Part shown: piece by piece, positions 9,021-17,041 of the stretch
Position numbering within the stretch: the stretch's first letter is position 1
How the letters are laid out: the number at the start of each line of letters is the position of its first letter
Source of the DNA: CAZVWJ01 sp964631325
Lineage (GTDB): Bacteria > T1Sed10-126
DNA: 45,662 nucleotides
Assembly: GCA_964631325.1 (NCBI GenBank)
Contig: CAZVWJ010000019.1
Location: 1 to 45,662 of the forward strand
Direction: 5' to 3'
Notes under the pieces: model-generated
What the model was told of the DNA's origin: nothing
The model's database searches: none
Seen by the model: the letters and a program-made list of their open reading frames with translations, nothing else
Program-made: the position numbers and the translations under genes

Positions 9021-10382
9021 TTAAGTCGTTAGTTCTTCTTTTAAGTTAAAATTATCCAAAAAGTTGGTATGAAAATTGCCATCCCGGAAATTTTCGTTAT
9101 TCAATAACCAGTTGTAGAGAGGAATGGTAGTTTTCACTCCCCAAATTTCAGTCTCAGAAAGCGAGCGCAGCATGCGGTTAATACAGGTTTCTCGATTGCG
9201 GTTCCAGGTGATAATTTTCCCCAGCATCGAGTCGTAATAAGGTGAAATCCAGCTATCCGATTCCAGGTGGGAGTCCACTCTGGTTCCGGGGCCATAAGGA
9301 AAAATTAGTTTTTCAACTGTCCCTTGCTGTGGGGCGAAACCGGAAAGAGAATCCTCAGCACAAACCCGCACCTCCATAGCGTGGCCCTGAAAAGATATTT
9401 CATCCTGGGTCAGGGGGAGCTCGCCTTCCAGGGCAGTTTTAATTTGAATTACTATTAAATCTTCGTTACAGATCATTTCGGTAACCGGATGTTCTACCTG
9501 GATTCTGGTGTTGACTTCGATAACATATGCGTTGTTCTGCTCGTCCATTACAAATTCTACTGTTCCCGCATTGTTGTAATTGAGCTTGCCCAAAGCCGCG
9601 GTCACTGTTTGGGTAAGCTCCTCTCGTAATTGTTGGGGGACTGCTGGAGAAGGTGCTTCTTCCAACAATTTCTGGTGACGTCTCTGGATGGAACATTCCC
9701 GTTCAAAGAAATGAATCACCTCACCCTTACCATCACCCATAACCTGCAGTTCAATGTGACGAGGATCCGGAATGAATTTTTCAATGTACATTCCCTGGTC
9801 ACCAAATGCTGCTTCTGCCTCGGATTGAACCCGGGGAAATTGTTCCTTAAATTCCTTCATATCACCAACTTTAGCAATCCCTCTTCCCCCACCCCCCGAA
9901 GCCGCTTTAATCATCAACGGGAAACCGGTTTCTTCGGCCACTGGTTTTGCTTCTTCCACCGAATACAATTTCTCCTCGGAACCGGGTAAAACGGGAATCC
10001 CGGCCTTTTTTAACTGGCGTCGGGCTTCAGCCTTCTGACCCATCAATTCCATTGTCTCGGCACTGGGACCAATAAACGTGTAACCGGCCTCTTTCACTGC
10101 CCGGGCAAAGTCGGTGTTCTCCGACAACAACCCGTAGCCGGGATGAATGGCGTCGGCCTCGCTAATCTCGGCCGCTGCCAGAATTGATTCAATATCTAAA
10201 TAACTTTTACCAACTTCAGCCGGACCAATGCAAACAGAGTGATCTGCCTGACGGACCGGTAAGGTTTGAGCATCAGCCCGAGAATAGGTTACAATGGATT
10301 CGTGCCCGAGTTCCTTGCAGGCCCGAATTATTCGCAGGGCTATTTCTCCTCGGTTAGCAATTAAAATACGTTTATTGCTCAT
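9021..10382 (-). CDS. accC: Acetyl-CoA carboxylase, biotin carboxylase subunit
   Basis: A 453-residue ATP-grasp enzyme that carboxylates biotin on the carrier protein with ATP and bicarbonate. It starts MSNKRILIANRGEIALRII and includes HPGYGLLSENTDFA, the glycine loop GGGGRGIAKV, ERECSIQRRHQKLLEEAPSP, the catalytic EVNTRIQVEHPVTEMI and the C-terminal RVCAED segment. Length fits the family (about 450). Start: ATG 10382 is preceded by GGGAG at good spacing; longer versions start inside accB. It overlaps the accB stop by 11 bp. The active-site residues I can recognise are intact, which contrasts with its odd carrier-protein neighbour. Confidence 0.95.
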   Translation of the reverse strand: MSNKRILIANRGEIALRIIRACKELGHESIVTYSRADAQTLPVRQADHSVCIGPAEVGKSYLDIESILAAAEISEADAIHPGYGLLSENTDFARAVKEAGYTFIGPSAETMELMGQKAEARRQLKKAGIPVLPGSEEKLYSVEEAKPVAEETGFPLMIKAASGGGGRGIAKVGDMKEFKEQFPRVQSEAEAAFGDQGMYIEKFIPDPRHIELQVMGDGKGEVIHFFERECSIQRRHQKLLEEAPSPAVPQQLREELTQTVTAALGKLNYNNAGTVEFVMDEQNNAYVIEVNTRIQVEHPVTEMICNEDLIVIQIKTALEGELPLTQDEISFQGHAMEVRVCAEDSLSGFAPQQGTVEKLIFPYGPGTRVDSHLESDSWISPYYDSMLGKIITWNRNRETCINRMLRSLSETEIWGVKTTIPLYNWLLNNENFRDGNFHTNFLDNFNLKEELTT

Positions 10383-10797
10383 CTTGTTCATCTCCCGTTG
10401 ATTCAACTGTGGCCAGCTTTTCACCAAATTCTACCGGTTCTGCTGAAAGACAGTCTCGAATGATCCCCCCGGTAGAAGTTTTTACTTTCACGTCCTCCCG
10501 GTGCTTGTGAATAACGGCCACCACCTCTTCAGTTTCTACAGCCTCGCCGTTTTCTACTTTCCAATCGATCTGTCCAACGGCAGGGGCATAAATGATATTT
10601 TTGTTTTCCCGGGTTCGTCCTTCCAGCAAAGGGGGAGAGTTGTCTTTTGAACTGCGGACTATCTCGATTGCTTCGTTTGTTTCCTTGTCCTGGTATTCAA
10701 ATTCTGTTAGATGATAGTGGTTCATGAACTTAAGAGCCCGGGTTAAATCAAGCTCAATTTTTTCACTCAATTTGTTGTCTGAATTCACCTTAATCAC
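10372..10797 (-). CDS. accB: BCCP-like protein (AccB) lacking the canonical biotin-acceptor lysine
   Basis: A 141-residue protein between efp and accC, the usual place of the biotin carboxyl carrier protein. The N-terminal part (LKFMNHYHLTEFEYQDKET) matches AccB N-domains and the C-terminal ~70 residues match a biotinyl domain (APAVGQIDWKVENGEAVETEE ... EPVEFGEKLATVE). In an ungapped alignment with typical BCCPs, the EAMKMM hairpin reads HKHRED, so the modified Lys is replaced by Arg; a Lys lies two residues earlier. I re-read the codons (CAC AAG CAC CGG GAG) and they are as stated. It may be a non-biotinylated paralogue or use the shifted Lys. The start is GTG 10797, overlapping the efp end, or GTG 10788. 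Confidence 0.8.
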   Translation of the reverse strand: MIKVNSDNKLSEKIELDLTRALKFMNHYHLTEFEYQDKETNEAIEIVRSSKDNSPPLLEGRTRENKNIIYAPAVGQIDWKVENGEAVETEEVVAVIHKHREDVKVKTSTGGIIRDCLSAEPVEFGEKLATVESTGDEQDEQ

Positions 10798-11350
10798 CTG
10801 CTTTTCCTGTGTATTCTCCGGTTTCAGTGTTCACAATTATTTCATCACCTTCTTCAATAAATAAAGGGACGGAGACTTCAAGCCCGGTACTCGTGGTGGC
10901 CGGTTTTGTTCCTCCCTGTGCGGTGTTTCCTTTAATACCCGGGTCCGTATTCGTAACTGTAAGTGTAACCTGGCCCGGCAGCTTGATGCCAGTTGGACGA
11001 TTGTCACAATATTCTAATTCAAGTTCCATATTTTCTACAAGATAATCTTTTTTTTCACCAATAGTTTCCGGATTTAACTCAACCTGATCGTAAGTTTCCA
11101 TATCCATGAAAACATAAAATTGATCAGCATATAAAAACTGCGCCGCCCTTTTTTCAAGTATTGCCTGCTTGTAATTATCTTCGGGCTGCAAAGTTTTTTT
11201 CTGGACTTCCCCGGTCTCAAGATTCCGCAGTTTAGTTCGAACAAAAGCCCCTCCCCTGCCCTGGCGCGAATGTTCATAGTCAAGGACTTGATGTAATTGA
11301 TCTTCAAAGTAAATGGCCATTCCGGTATCAAATTCTTTTGGAGTAACCAA
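10790..11350 (-). CDS. efp: Translation elongation factor P with Arg-tipped loop
   Basis: A 186-residue three-domain EF-P that rescues ribosomes stalled at polyproline. Domain I contains the loop that enters the peptidyl-transferase centre. Here it reads RQGRGGAFVRTKL instead of the common KPGKGxAFVR, so the tip residue is Arg and the usual Pro is Gln. The OB domains include the signature KNYLVENMELE-like and GLEVSVPLFIEEGDEIIVNTETGEY segments. The start is TTG 11350, with AGGAG eight bases upstream. The neighbours pepP and accB-accC are the classical Firmicutes context. No lysine or arginine modification enzyme for EF-P is encoded in the window. Confidence 0.95.
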   Translation of the reverse strand: MVTPKEFDTGMAIYFEDQLHQVLDYEHSRQGRGGAFVRTKLRNLETGEVQKKTLQPEDNYKQAILEKRAAQFLYADQFYVFMDMETYDQVELNPETIGEKKDYLVENMELELEYCDNRPTGIKLPGQVTLTVTNTDPGIKGNTAQGGTKPATTSTGLEVSVPLFIEEGDEIIVNTETGEYTGKAGD

Positions 11351-11392
11351 TTTGAACTCTCCTTTTATGAGAAGTTGTCTTAAGCAGATGTC

Positions 11393-12460
11393 TCAATCAA
11401 GCCATTTATCCAGCAGTTTTGCTTTAGAATCCGTAATCTTAACCATGTGTTCAACTCGTCCCCCACCGGTATTTTGGACATAAATTCCCGGTTCCAGGGT
11501 AACAACCATACCAGGCTTTAGTTTACCTTCACCATTTTTCCCTAAGTTGGGTGGCTCGTGAATTTCAAGGCCTACTCCATGTCCGGGCCCGTGCCGGATG
11601 TTATTAGAGTAACCGGCCTCGCTAATAATTTGTTTAGCCTGGTTAACCAGCTCAGAAATTTCCACGCCGGGTTCAAGCAACTCAAACAACGAGTGGGTTA
11701 CTTTTTCCGATAACTGATAGAGGTTTTTAACTGCCTCATTCTCGCCGCAGAAATACATTCGGGTCAAATCAGAACAATATCCGCGATGTTTTAAACCAAT
11801 ATCCACCAATACGGGGTCTCCCGGTTGAAGCTTGTATTGCGTGGGAGGTGCGTGCGGATAAGCGGTTCTTTTACCCATTAAAACAAGTGGATAGAAAGAT
11901 TGGTTTTCTCCCCGTCTTTCCAGTTCCTGTCGCAGAAAACAATTTAATTCCTCTTCAGTAATTCCAGGTTCTATCCACTCTCCGGCCAGTTCAAATACCT
12001 CAAGGGTGCGTTCAATTGCTTTCTGGATACAGGCTATTTCAGCCGGTTCTTTTCTTAACCGTAATTGTTGCACCCAGTCCTTACCATACTCTCGCTCAGA
12101 GGCAGTCAGATTATTTACTATTTTCCTAAATTGCCGGTAAGAAAGATTGTTTTTTTCAAAGTAAACTGAATTTATTTTTTTATTTTTTAACTGCTTATTT
12201 AAAGCCTCCAACCTACTTTCTTCAATTCGCAAAGTTTTCAGGTCGTTGCCCTTTTTGAGTTGTTTTTGTGAACCCCCGGGATAACGACCGTCCAGAAAAA
12301 TTACACTTTTATTTTTCATAGCCACCAGAGTAGCTGCAGTCCCGCGGAAACCGGTTAAATAACGAATATTAGTTAAATCAGTTGTGTAATAGGCCCCCTG
12401 AGAAGATGCGTTGATTCGTTGGTATAGGGACTGGCGTCGGCCGCAATAATCAATTTTCAA
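11393..12460 (-). CDS. pepP: Xaa-Pro aminopeptidase, M24 family
   Basis: A 355-residue two-domain metallopeptidase that removes N-terminal residues preceding proline. The creatinase-like N-domain (TDLTNIRYLTGFRGTAATL) is followed by the pita-bread catalytic domain. Metal ligands are visible in DIGLKHRGYCSDLTRMYF (two Asp), HGPGHGVGLEIHEPP (His), TLEPGIYV (Glu) and GGRVEHMV (Glu). It begins at TTG 12460, overlapping the aroQ stop by 11 bp. Translation probably relies on coupling, since no strong ribosome site is seen. It is followed by efp after 42 bp. Both products deal with proline-containing proteins, and the pairing is conserved in Firmicutes (family knowledge). Confidence 0.93.
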   Translation of the reverse strand: MKIDYCGRRQSLYQRINASSQGAYYTTDLTNIRYLTGFRGTAATLVAMKNKSVIFLDGRYPGGSQKQLKKGNDLKTLRIEESRLEALNKQLKNKKINSVYFEKNNLSYRQFRKIVNNLTASEREYGKDWVQQLRLRKEPAEIACIQKAIERTLEVFELAGEWIEPGITEEELNCFLRQELERRGENQSFYPLVLMGKRTAYPHAPPTQYKLQPGDPVLVDIGLKHRGYCSDLTRMYFCGENEAVKNLYQLSEKVTHSLFELLEPGVEISELVNQAKQIISEAGYSNNIRHGPGHGVGLEIHEPPNLGKNGEGKLKPGMVVTLEPGIYVQNTGGGRVEHMVKITDSKAKLLDKWLD

Positions 12461-12878
12461 GCTGGCTTGTCAATGCCTCCAGAGCTAACAGGTAGCTTTG
12501 GGGACCAAAACCGGCAATCTGGCCAAGGCAAACTGGAGCCAGTAAAGATTTTTTTCGAAATTCTTCCCGAGCGTGAATATTTGAAAGGTGCACCTCCACT
12601 ACCGGGTAATTAATGGCTTCAATCGCATCACGAATGCCTACGCTGGTATGGGTGTAAGCAGCCGCATTGAGCACCAGACCGTCTTTCTTGGACTCCTGGA
12701 TCCAGTCGATCAACTCTCCTTCCTGATTAGTCTGCCGACACTCAACCTCAACCTGAAGTGCTTTAGCCTGCTGTTTGATTTGTTGATTGATTTCTGCCAG
12801 ATTTTGTTCACCGTAAAAATCAGATGATCGATTTTCTAACAGATTTAAGTTAGGTCCATGGTAGACGTCAATTTTCAT
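12450..12878 (-). CDS. aroQ: 3-dehydroquinate dehydratase, type II
   Basis: A 142-residue enzyme of the shikimate pathway that dehydrates 3-dehydroquinate. Type II motifs are complete: HGPNLNLLENR at the N-terminus, DFYG with the catalytic Tyr, NQEGELIDWI, LNAAAYTHTSVGIRDA and VEVHLSNIHAREEFR containing the catalytic His region. Length matches the family (about 145). The ATG is at 12878. It sits in a run of aromatic biosynthesis genes (aroK 85 bp upstream, aroE further upstream) and overlaps pepP. Confidence 0.95.
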   Translation of the reverse strand: MKIDVYHGPNLNLLENRSSDFYGEQNLAEINQQIKQQAKALQVEVECRQTNQEGELIDWIQESKKDGLVLNAAAYTHTSVGIRDAIEAINYPVVEVHLSNIHAREEFRKKSLLAPVCLGQIAGFGPQSYLLALEALTSQLEN

Positions 12879-12962
12879 TTTCCTGGCCTCCCGCTAAATT
12901 TACCTTTGATTTTAACTGAATAATCATATCCAAATATTCGTCTAATTGAAACCGGTTAGAGG

Positions 12963-13487
12963 TCAGAGCGAACAGTCTGTCTGTTTATTTACGATGGAAA
13001 TTATACGGTCGCTAATCTCCCGGGGCGTTTTTTGATCAGCTACTACTTTAAAAGGGAGCGCCTCATAGACACCCTGGCGCTCTTCCCATAGTTGACATAA
13101 TTTTTCCCTGTTTTGGGCCAGTGGTCTCCCGGAATCGCTTCTCACTCGTTTCCAGGCAGTTTGTGCATTAATATGCAACAGAACGGGAAGACCTGTTTGT
13201 TCCATAAGTTTCCTATTTTGTGCACGTAGTGGAACTCCACCTCCACAGGAAATTATTCTTGGCGGCTCCTTTTTGCTCTGATCCTCAAGCGCTTCAGATT
13301 CTATTTCTCGGAATTTTTCTTCCCCGAGTTCAGCAAAAATATCCGCAATCGATTTTTCCGCCCGATTTTCGATTTGAGCGTCCAACTCCACCCGGGGCCA
13401 GTTAGTTCGGTCTGCTAACAGGTCAGCTACAGTAGATTTGCCGGCTCCCATGAATCCTAACAAATAAAGCCGGCATGGACGGTTCAT
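12963..13487 (-). CDS. aroK: Shikimate kinase
   Basis: A 174-residue P-loop kinase that phosphorylates shikimate. It shows Walker A GFMGAGKST, an ELDAQIE segment in place of the usual DTD (the first Asp is Glu), ISCGGGVPLR and the lid RPLAQ. The start is ATG 13487, which overlaps the prepilin peptidase stop as ATGA; an open extension upstream to 13565 lies wholly inside that gene and is not expected to be used. It is separated from aroQ by 85 bp with no recognisable terminator, so the operon probably continues. Confidence 0.93.
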   Translation of the reverse strand: MNRPCRLYLLGFMGAGKSTVADLLADRTNWPRVELDAQIENRAEKSIADIFAELGEEKFREIESEALEDQSKKEPPRIISCGGGVPLRAQNRKLMEQTGLPVLLHINAQTAWKRVRSDSGRPLAQNREKLCQLWEERQGVYEALPFKVVADQKTPREISDRIISIVNKQTDCSL

Positions 13488-14317
13488 AGCGCTGGTTGAA
13501 ATAACCCCAGATACCACTGAACCAGCAGCGGTCCACAAAGAAGATATACTGCTGCGGCCAGACACAAAAATGGTCCAAAAGGTATTTCTTCCCGCAAAGA
13601 GCGGTTCTGAAAAAACATCACGGTACTGCCAACTATAGCTCCAAGTAGTGAACCAAAAATAATCACAAATAAAGCCCCTTCTATTCCCAGCCAGCTACCA
13701 TAACCGGCTATTAATTTTACATCCCCCATTCCCAGGGCGGATTGACCGTAAATCAGGGGAGAAATAAGGGCAAGAAATAAGAACAATCCTCCTCCGACAA
13801 CCATTCCCAGTAGAGAAACTTTTATTTGAGCCGGGTTAAAGCCCAGCGGAGCCTTCGACAGGGGGTAATGGCTGAAAAAACTGGCACAAACGCCAAACAA
13901 AAGCAAACTATAGTTGAGTTCATTTGGGATAATAGAAAACTCAAAATCAATGAAAAAAATAGCCAGGGAAACAAGCAAAAGAAAGGAAAGACAGAAAAAG
14001 TTAAACCAGGCCAATTGTGGTGGGCGCAACCACCAGAAGCCACAACCGGCAACTATACTACCTGAGAGTAATTCAACAATAAAATACCGGCCACTGATCC
14101 GGCGACCGCACTGGCGGCATTTACCTCCCAGAAATAAAAAACTAAACAGAGGAATATTGTCATACCAGGCTATTTTAGACTCACATTCCGGACAATAACT
14201 TCGCGTCCAGATAAGAGATTCATCCCTGGGAAGCCGGTAGATACAAACATTGAGAAAAGAACCGAAGACAGCGCCAAACATAAATAAAACTACGAGAATG
14301 GGCCAGAACATAAACAA
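13484..14317 (-). CDS. pilD: Type IV prepilin peptidase (leader peptidase/N-methyltransferase)
   Basis: A polytopic membrane protease of about 277 residues that cleaves and N-methylates type IV prepilins. The N-terminal cytoplasmic part has FGSFLNVCIYRLP and the four-Cys metal site (CPEC, CRQC). The catalytic Asp motifs are IDFEFSIIPNELN and GMGDVKLIAGYGSWLG. About seven to eight hydrophobic segments follow. The start is ambiguous: TTG 14317 with AAGGA five bases upstream, or ATG 14311. It lies between aroE and aroK; with the PilB-like ATPase upstream it implies a pilus or competence pseudopilus. No prepilin gene is visible in the window. Confidence 0.93.
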   Translation of the reverse strand: MFMFWPILVVLFMFGAVFGSFLNVCIYRLPRDESLIWTRSYCPECESKIAWYDNIPLFSFLFLGGKCRQCGRRISGRYFIVELLSGSIVAGCGFWWLRPPQLAWFNFFCLSFLLLVSLAIFFIDFEFSIIPNELNYSLLLFGVCASFFSHYPLSKAPLGFNPAQIKVSLLGMVVGGGLFLFLALISPLIYGQSALGMGDVKLIAGYGSWLGIEGALFVIIFGSLLGAIVGSTVMFFQNRSLREEIPFGPFLCLAAAVYLLCGPLLVQWYLGLFQPAL

Positions 14318-14340
14318 TTATTTCCTTTCTTTATTTAGTT

Positions 14341-15180
14341 CTACAGACCAAGATAATTTTTGCCGGCTTCTAACATTGTCTTCACCGGTGGCTTACTATC
14401 AGTCCAGAGTTCCCAGGCCCGGGCGGCCTGATAAACCAGCATCCGCAGCCCCCCGCGGGCTGCTGCTCCGTGTTCCTCAAAAATACGAACAAACTTTGTC
14501 TTCCGGTTATAGATCAAATCAATTCCCACCATTTTCGAATTCACCCGTGCTTTCGGGAAGGGCGAATCGTCACCAGGATTAAGACCAAGTGAGGTGGCAT
14601 TAATTACTATTTGAAAATTAACTTCTCCACCTTGAAGTTGTTTGTCTGACAATAAGCTTATGTTTAATTCCAAAAATTCTTCCCGCAATTTCTGTGCTTT
14701 CTCCTTAGTGCGGTTCCAGAGATAAATGTTTTTAACACCTAATTGTCCCAGCGAATACAGGCTGGCCCGGGCCGCCCCCCCGGCTCCAAGCAGTAAAACA
14801 TTTTCTTCCCTGGCCATTTGCTGCCAGGGTTCAATCAATTTTTTGAAACCATGAATATCCGTATTTGCCAGACATAATTCTCCCGTCCGGCGGTAAATCG
14901 TATTAGCTGCTCCCAGCTTCTTTACACTGTCAGTCTTGTTCTGGATTAGCGAACAGATTGACTCCTTGTGCGGCAAGGTGATATTCCCCCCGGGACTATC
15001 CAGTTGCCGTAGAATAGTGAGGAAACTGTTGAGTTCAGCTTCCTCTACTTCCAGCGCAAAATATCGAAACGGAAGTTTGACCTCGTCAAAAGCGACGTTG
15101 TGGAGTCTCGGAGAAAGAGTATGTTCAATTGGATTTCCAATCACCCAGATCGGTGTCCCGTATTCTTTTACACTTCGCAT
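14341..15180 (-). CDS. aroE: Shikimate dehydrogenase (NADP+)
   Basis: A 279-residue enzyme reducing 3-dehydroshikimate to shikimate. Substrate-binding motifs are NPIEHTLSPRLHN (usually HSLSP; the first Ser is Thr) and GGNITLPHKE with the catalytic Lys. The cofactor domain has LLLGAGGAARASLYSLGQLG and NRTKEKAQKL, then NATSLGL and the C-terminal GLRMLVYQAARAWELW. The ATG at 15180 directly follows the previous stop (TAA-ATG), a coupled arrangement. Twenty-three bases or so separate it from the prepilin peptidase gene. Confidence 0.94.
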   Translation of the reverse strand: MRSVKEYGTPIWVIGNPIEHTLSPRLHNVAFDEVKLPFRYFALEVEEAELNSFLTILRQLDSPGGNITLPHKESICSLIQNKTDSVKKLGAANTIYRRTGELCLANTDIHGFKKLIEPWQQMAREENVLLLGAGGAARASLYSLGQLGVKNIYLWNRTKEKAQKLREEFLELNISLLSDKQLQGGEVNFQIVINATSLGLNPGDDSPFPKARVNSKMVGIDLIYNRKTKFVRIFEEHGAAARGGLRMLVYQAARAWELWTDSKPPVKTMLEAGKNYLGL

Positions 15181-17034
15181 TTACTGTGAATTATTCTCCT
15201 CCCTGAAAATTTTGGCCTGGTCTCCCCGCTGAACTCTTGCCTTATAAATTGGCGTGGGGAAATCAAGCTTTAAATATTGTTCGTAGACCTCTTCAGCCGG
15301 CATTTTTTTGCCGGCTAAAATAAAGCTATCGCCCCGGGTAATCCCATGAATCCGCCCGACATTGATCTGGCTCCCGTCCCGGTCTACTGCAAAAACTCGC
15401 CCCTTCCACGGCCAGAAATTTTTGGAGCGACTGATTAAAAAGTTAATTAACCGCCAGATCTTGGTGTTACTGTTGTCATAAAATTTGCCGGTAACAATCC
15501 GATTCTGGGGAAGAAAAAATTTCAAGTCCGCCTGCAGTTCTTTGTCCCATTGATTTACAGTAATTCGGATGGCACCGTCTAATTCAGTTGATTGAACCTG
15601 GCGAGCCAATGAACTGGTATCTCCGGAAACAAATGAACTTTCTGTAAGCCGGAATGCCGGTTGATGAAAGAAGGCTTGTTGAAACATTGATTTTAAAACT
15701 TCCCGGCCCGTAGTGGGTCCGGACCAGTAAGCGGGAAAATGAAGTTTTATTTTGAGTTGAGGAATAACCGGATCGGGTTTGGCATAAGGGGTATCCACAT
15801 TCAGACCTGCAAGATAATCATCAATTTTTTCAGGTGGATTAAGGCCCAGAACCTTAACTCGCTGCAGTGTTTGAAACTGTTTTCTTTCCCAACCTCTCCA
15901 GCCATAAAAACGGGCCAATTCAAATTGTCTTTGAGGATTTACGGGATTCATCTCCAGACTTCTGGCCAGGGCACTGAGCGCGGCTTCTGTGTAGTTCAGC
16001 ATTCGATTATTTTGATACTGGCGAAAGAAATAATCATCTATTTTATTCCGGTTCTCTCCCCTCAGCCCCTCCCTCTTTTTTGCCATTTGAGAATAATACC
16101 ACTGGTAGATCAGATTATCCGGATTACGAGTCAGAATTTCAGCAATTTTGTTTAGCTGAGCCTTTTTAGTGGGGAGTAAAATGGCATTCAACCATTTAAA
16201 CTCAAGAGGGTCTTTTAGTTGGGAGAGTAAATCACGGGCCCGGGAATCAGCTCCTGTTCGATGCATAATCCGGGCCAGAGCATAACGATATTTTTTCTCA
16301 CTGACCCGTTGCTGAAGCGGTGGAGGATCAGCCGGATAAAATTTTAGCCCACGCTTCAGCAGGGTTCGAACGCGAAGCGGCTTATTTTTGAACTTTTCTG
16401 CTCGGGTAAGTTGCCAGAAAATATTTGGGTGGTTGGCCAATCCCAAAATTCGTTTGAATAATTTCTTATCAAAAATTCCCTGGAGTCGAAGTTTTAGCAA
16501 AAATTTATCCATCAACACCCACGGATTATTCTGGGAACGAAAACCGGCCGAATTAATAGCTTCTCGGGCGTTTATCAAATCCTCGCTGTTGAAATATATC
16601 TGGGCCATGAAATGAAAGGGTTCCCAGTGTCCCGGTAACCGTTGGTGGTATTTTTTAGCCCAGGCTAAGGCAGTATCCGTCTGGTCTTGTTGAAAATATA
16701 ATTTTGTTGCCAATTTTGCCGCCAGAGGACTGGCGGGTTTTAGCCGTTCATAACGTTCCAGGGCCTTTTGAGCAGCCGCCCATTTGTGCAATTGAATAGA
16801 TATACGTAAAACTCCGGCCACTGCTTTGGCGCTGTTTGGTTTTGATTTAACAACTCTCTGATATTGAACCAGTGCGCCGCTGTAATTGTGATTATCTTCC
16901 AGATCTTCGGCCCTGGCCAGCCCACCAGTCTGGGCCCAGAGTTGAGAAAGGAAAGAAAAATTAAAAAAAACTAACAAACAGAGCAAAGAAAGCCGCCCAA
17001 CCAGTGTTTTCTTTTTCCCCGCCCTATTTATCAT
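15181..17034 (-). CDS. Exported TPR-repeat protein
   Basis: A 617-residue protein. The N-terminus MINRAGKKKTLVGRLSLLCLLVFFNF is a signal peptide or anchor, ending near LWAQ. Residues about 35-330 contain tetratricopeptide helices (NYSGALVQYQRVVKSKPNSAKA, AAQKALERYERLKPASPLAA). The C-terminal ~200 residues form a different domain rich in beta strands, including a GRVFAVDRDGSQINVGRIHGITRGDSF stretch. I chose ATG 17034 because the longer reading starts inside pilB. Its position between the PilB-like ATPase and aroE/pilD suggests a role in pilus or envelope assembly, but no family name can be given with confidence. Confidence 0.75.
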   Translation of the reverse strand: MINRAGKKKTLVGRLSLLCLLVFFNFSFLSQLWAQTGGLARAEDLEDNHNYSGALVQYQRVVKSKPNSAKAVAGVLRISIQLHKWAAAQKALERYERLKPASPLAAKLATKLYFQQDQTDTALAWAKKYHQRLPGHWEPFHFMAQIYFNSEDLINAREAINSAGFRSQNNPWVLMDKFLLKLRLQGIFDKKLFKRILGLANHPNIFWQLTRAEKFKNKPLRVRTLLKRGLKFYPADPPPLQQRVSEKKYRYALARIMHRTGADSRARDLLSQLKDPLEFKWLNAILLPTKKAQLNKIAEILTRNPDNLIYQWYYSQMAKKREGLRGENRNKIDDYFFRQYQNNRMLNYTEAALSALARSLEMNPVNPQRQFELARFYGWRGWERKQFQTLQRVKVLGLNPPEKIDDYLAGLNVDTPYAKPDPVIPQLKIKLHFPAYWSGPTTGREVLKSMFQQAFFHQPAFRLTESSFVSGDTSSLARQVQSTELDGAIRITVNQWDKELQADLKFFLPQNRIVTGKFYDNSNTKIWRLINFLISRSKNFWPWKGRVFAVDRDGSQINVGRIHGITRGDSFILAGKKMPAEEVYEQYLKLDFPTPIYKARVQRGDQAKIFREENNSQ

Positions 17035-17041
17035 AGCTGTA

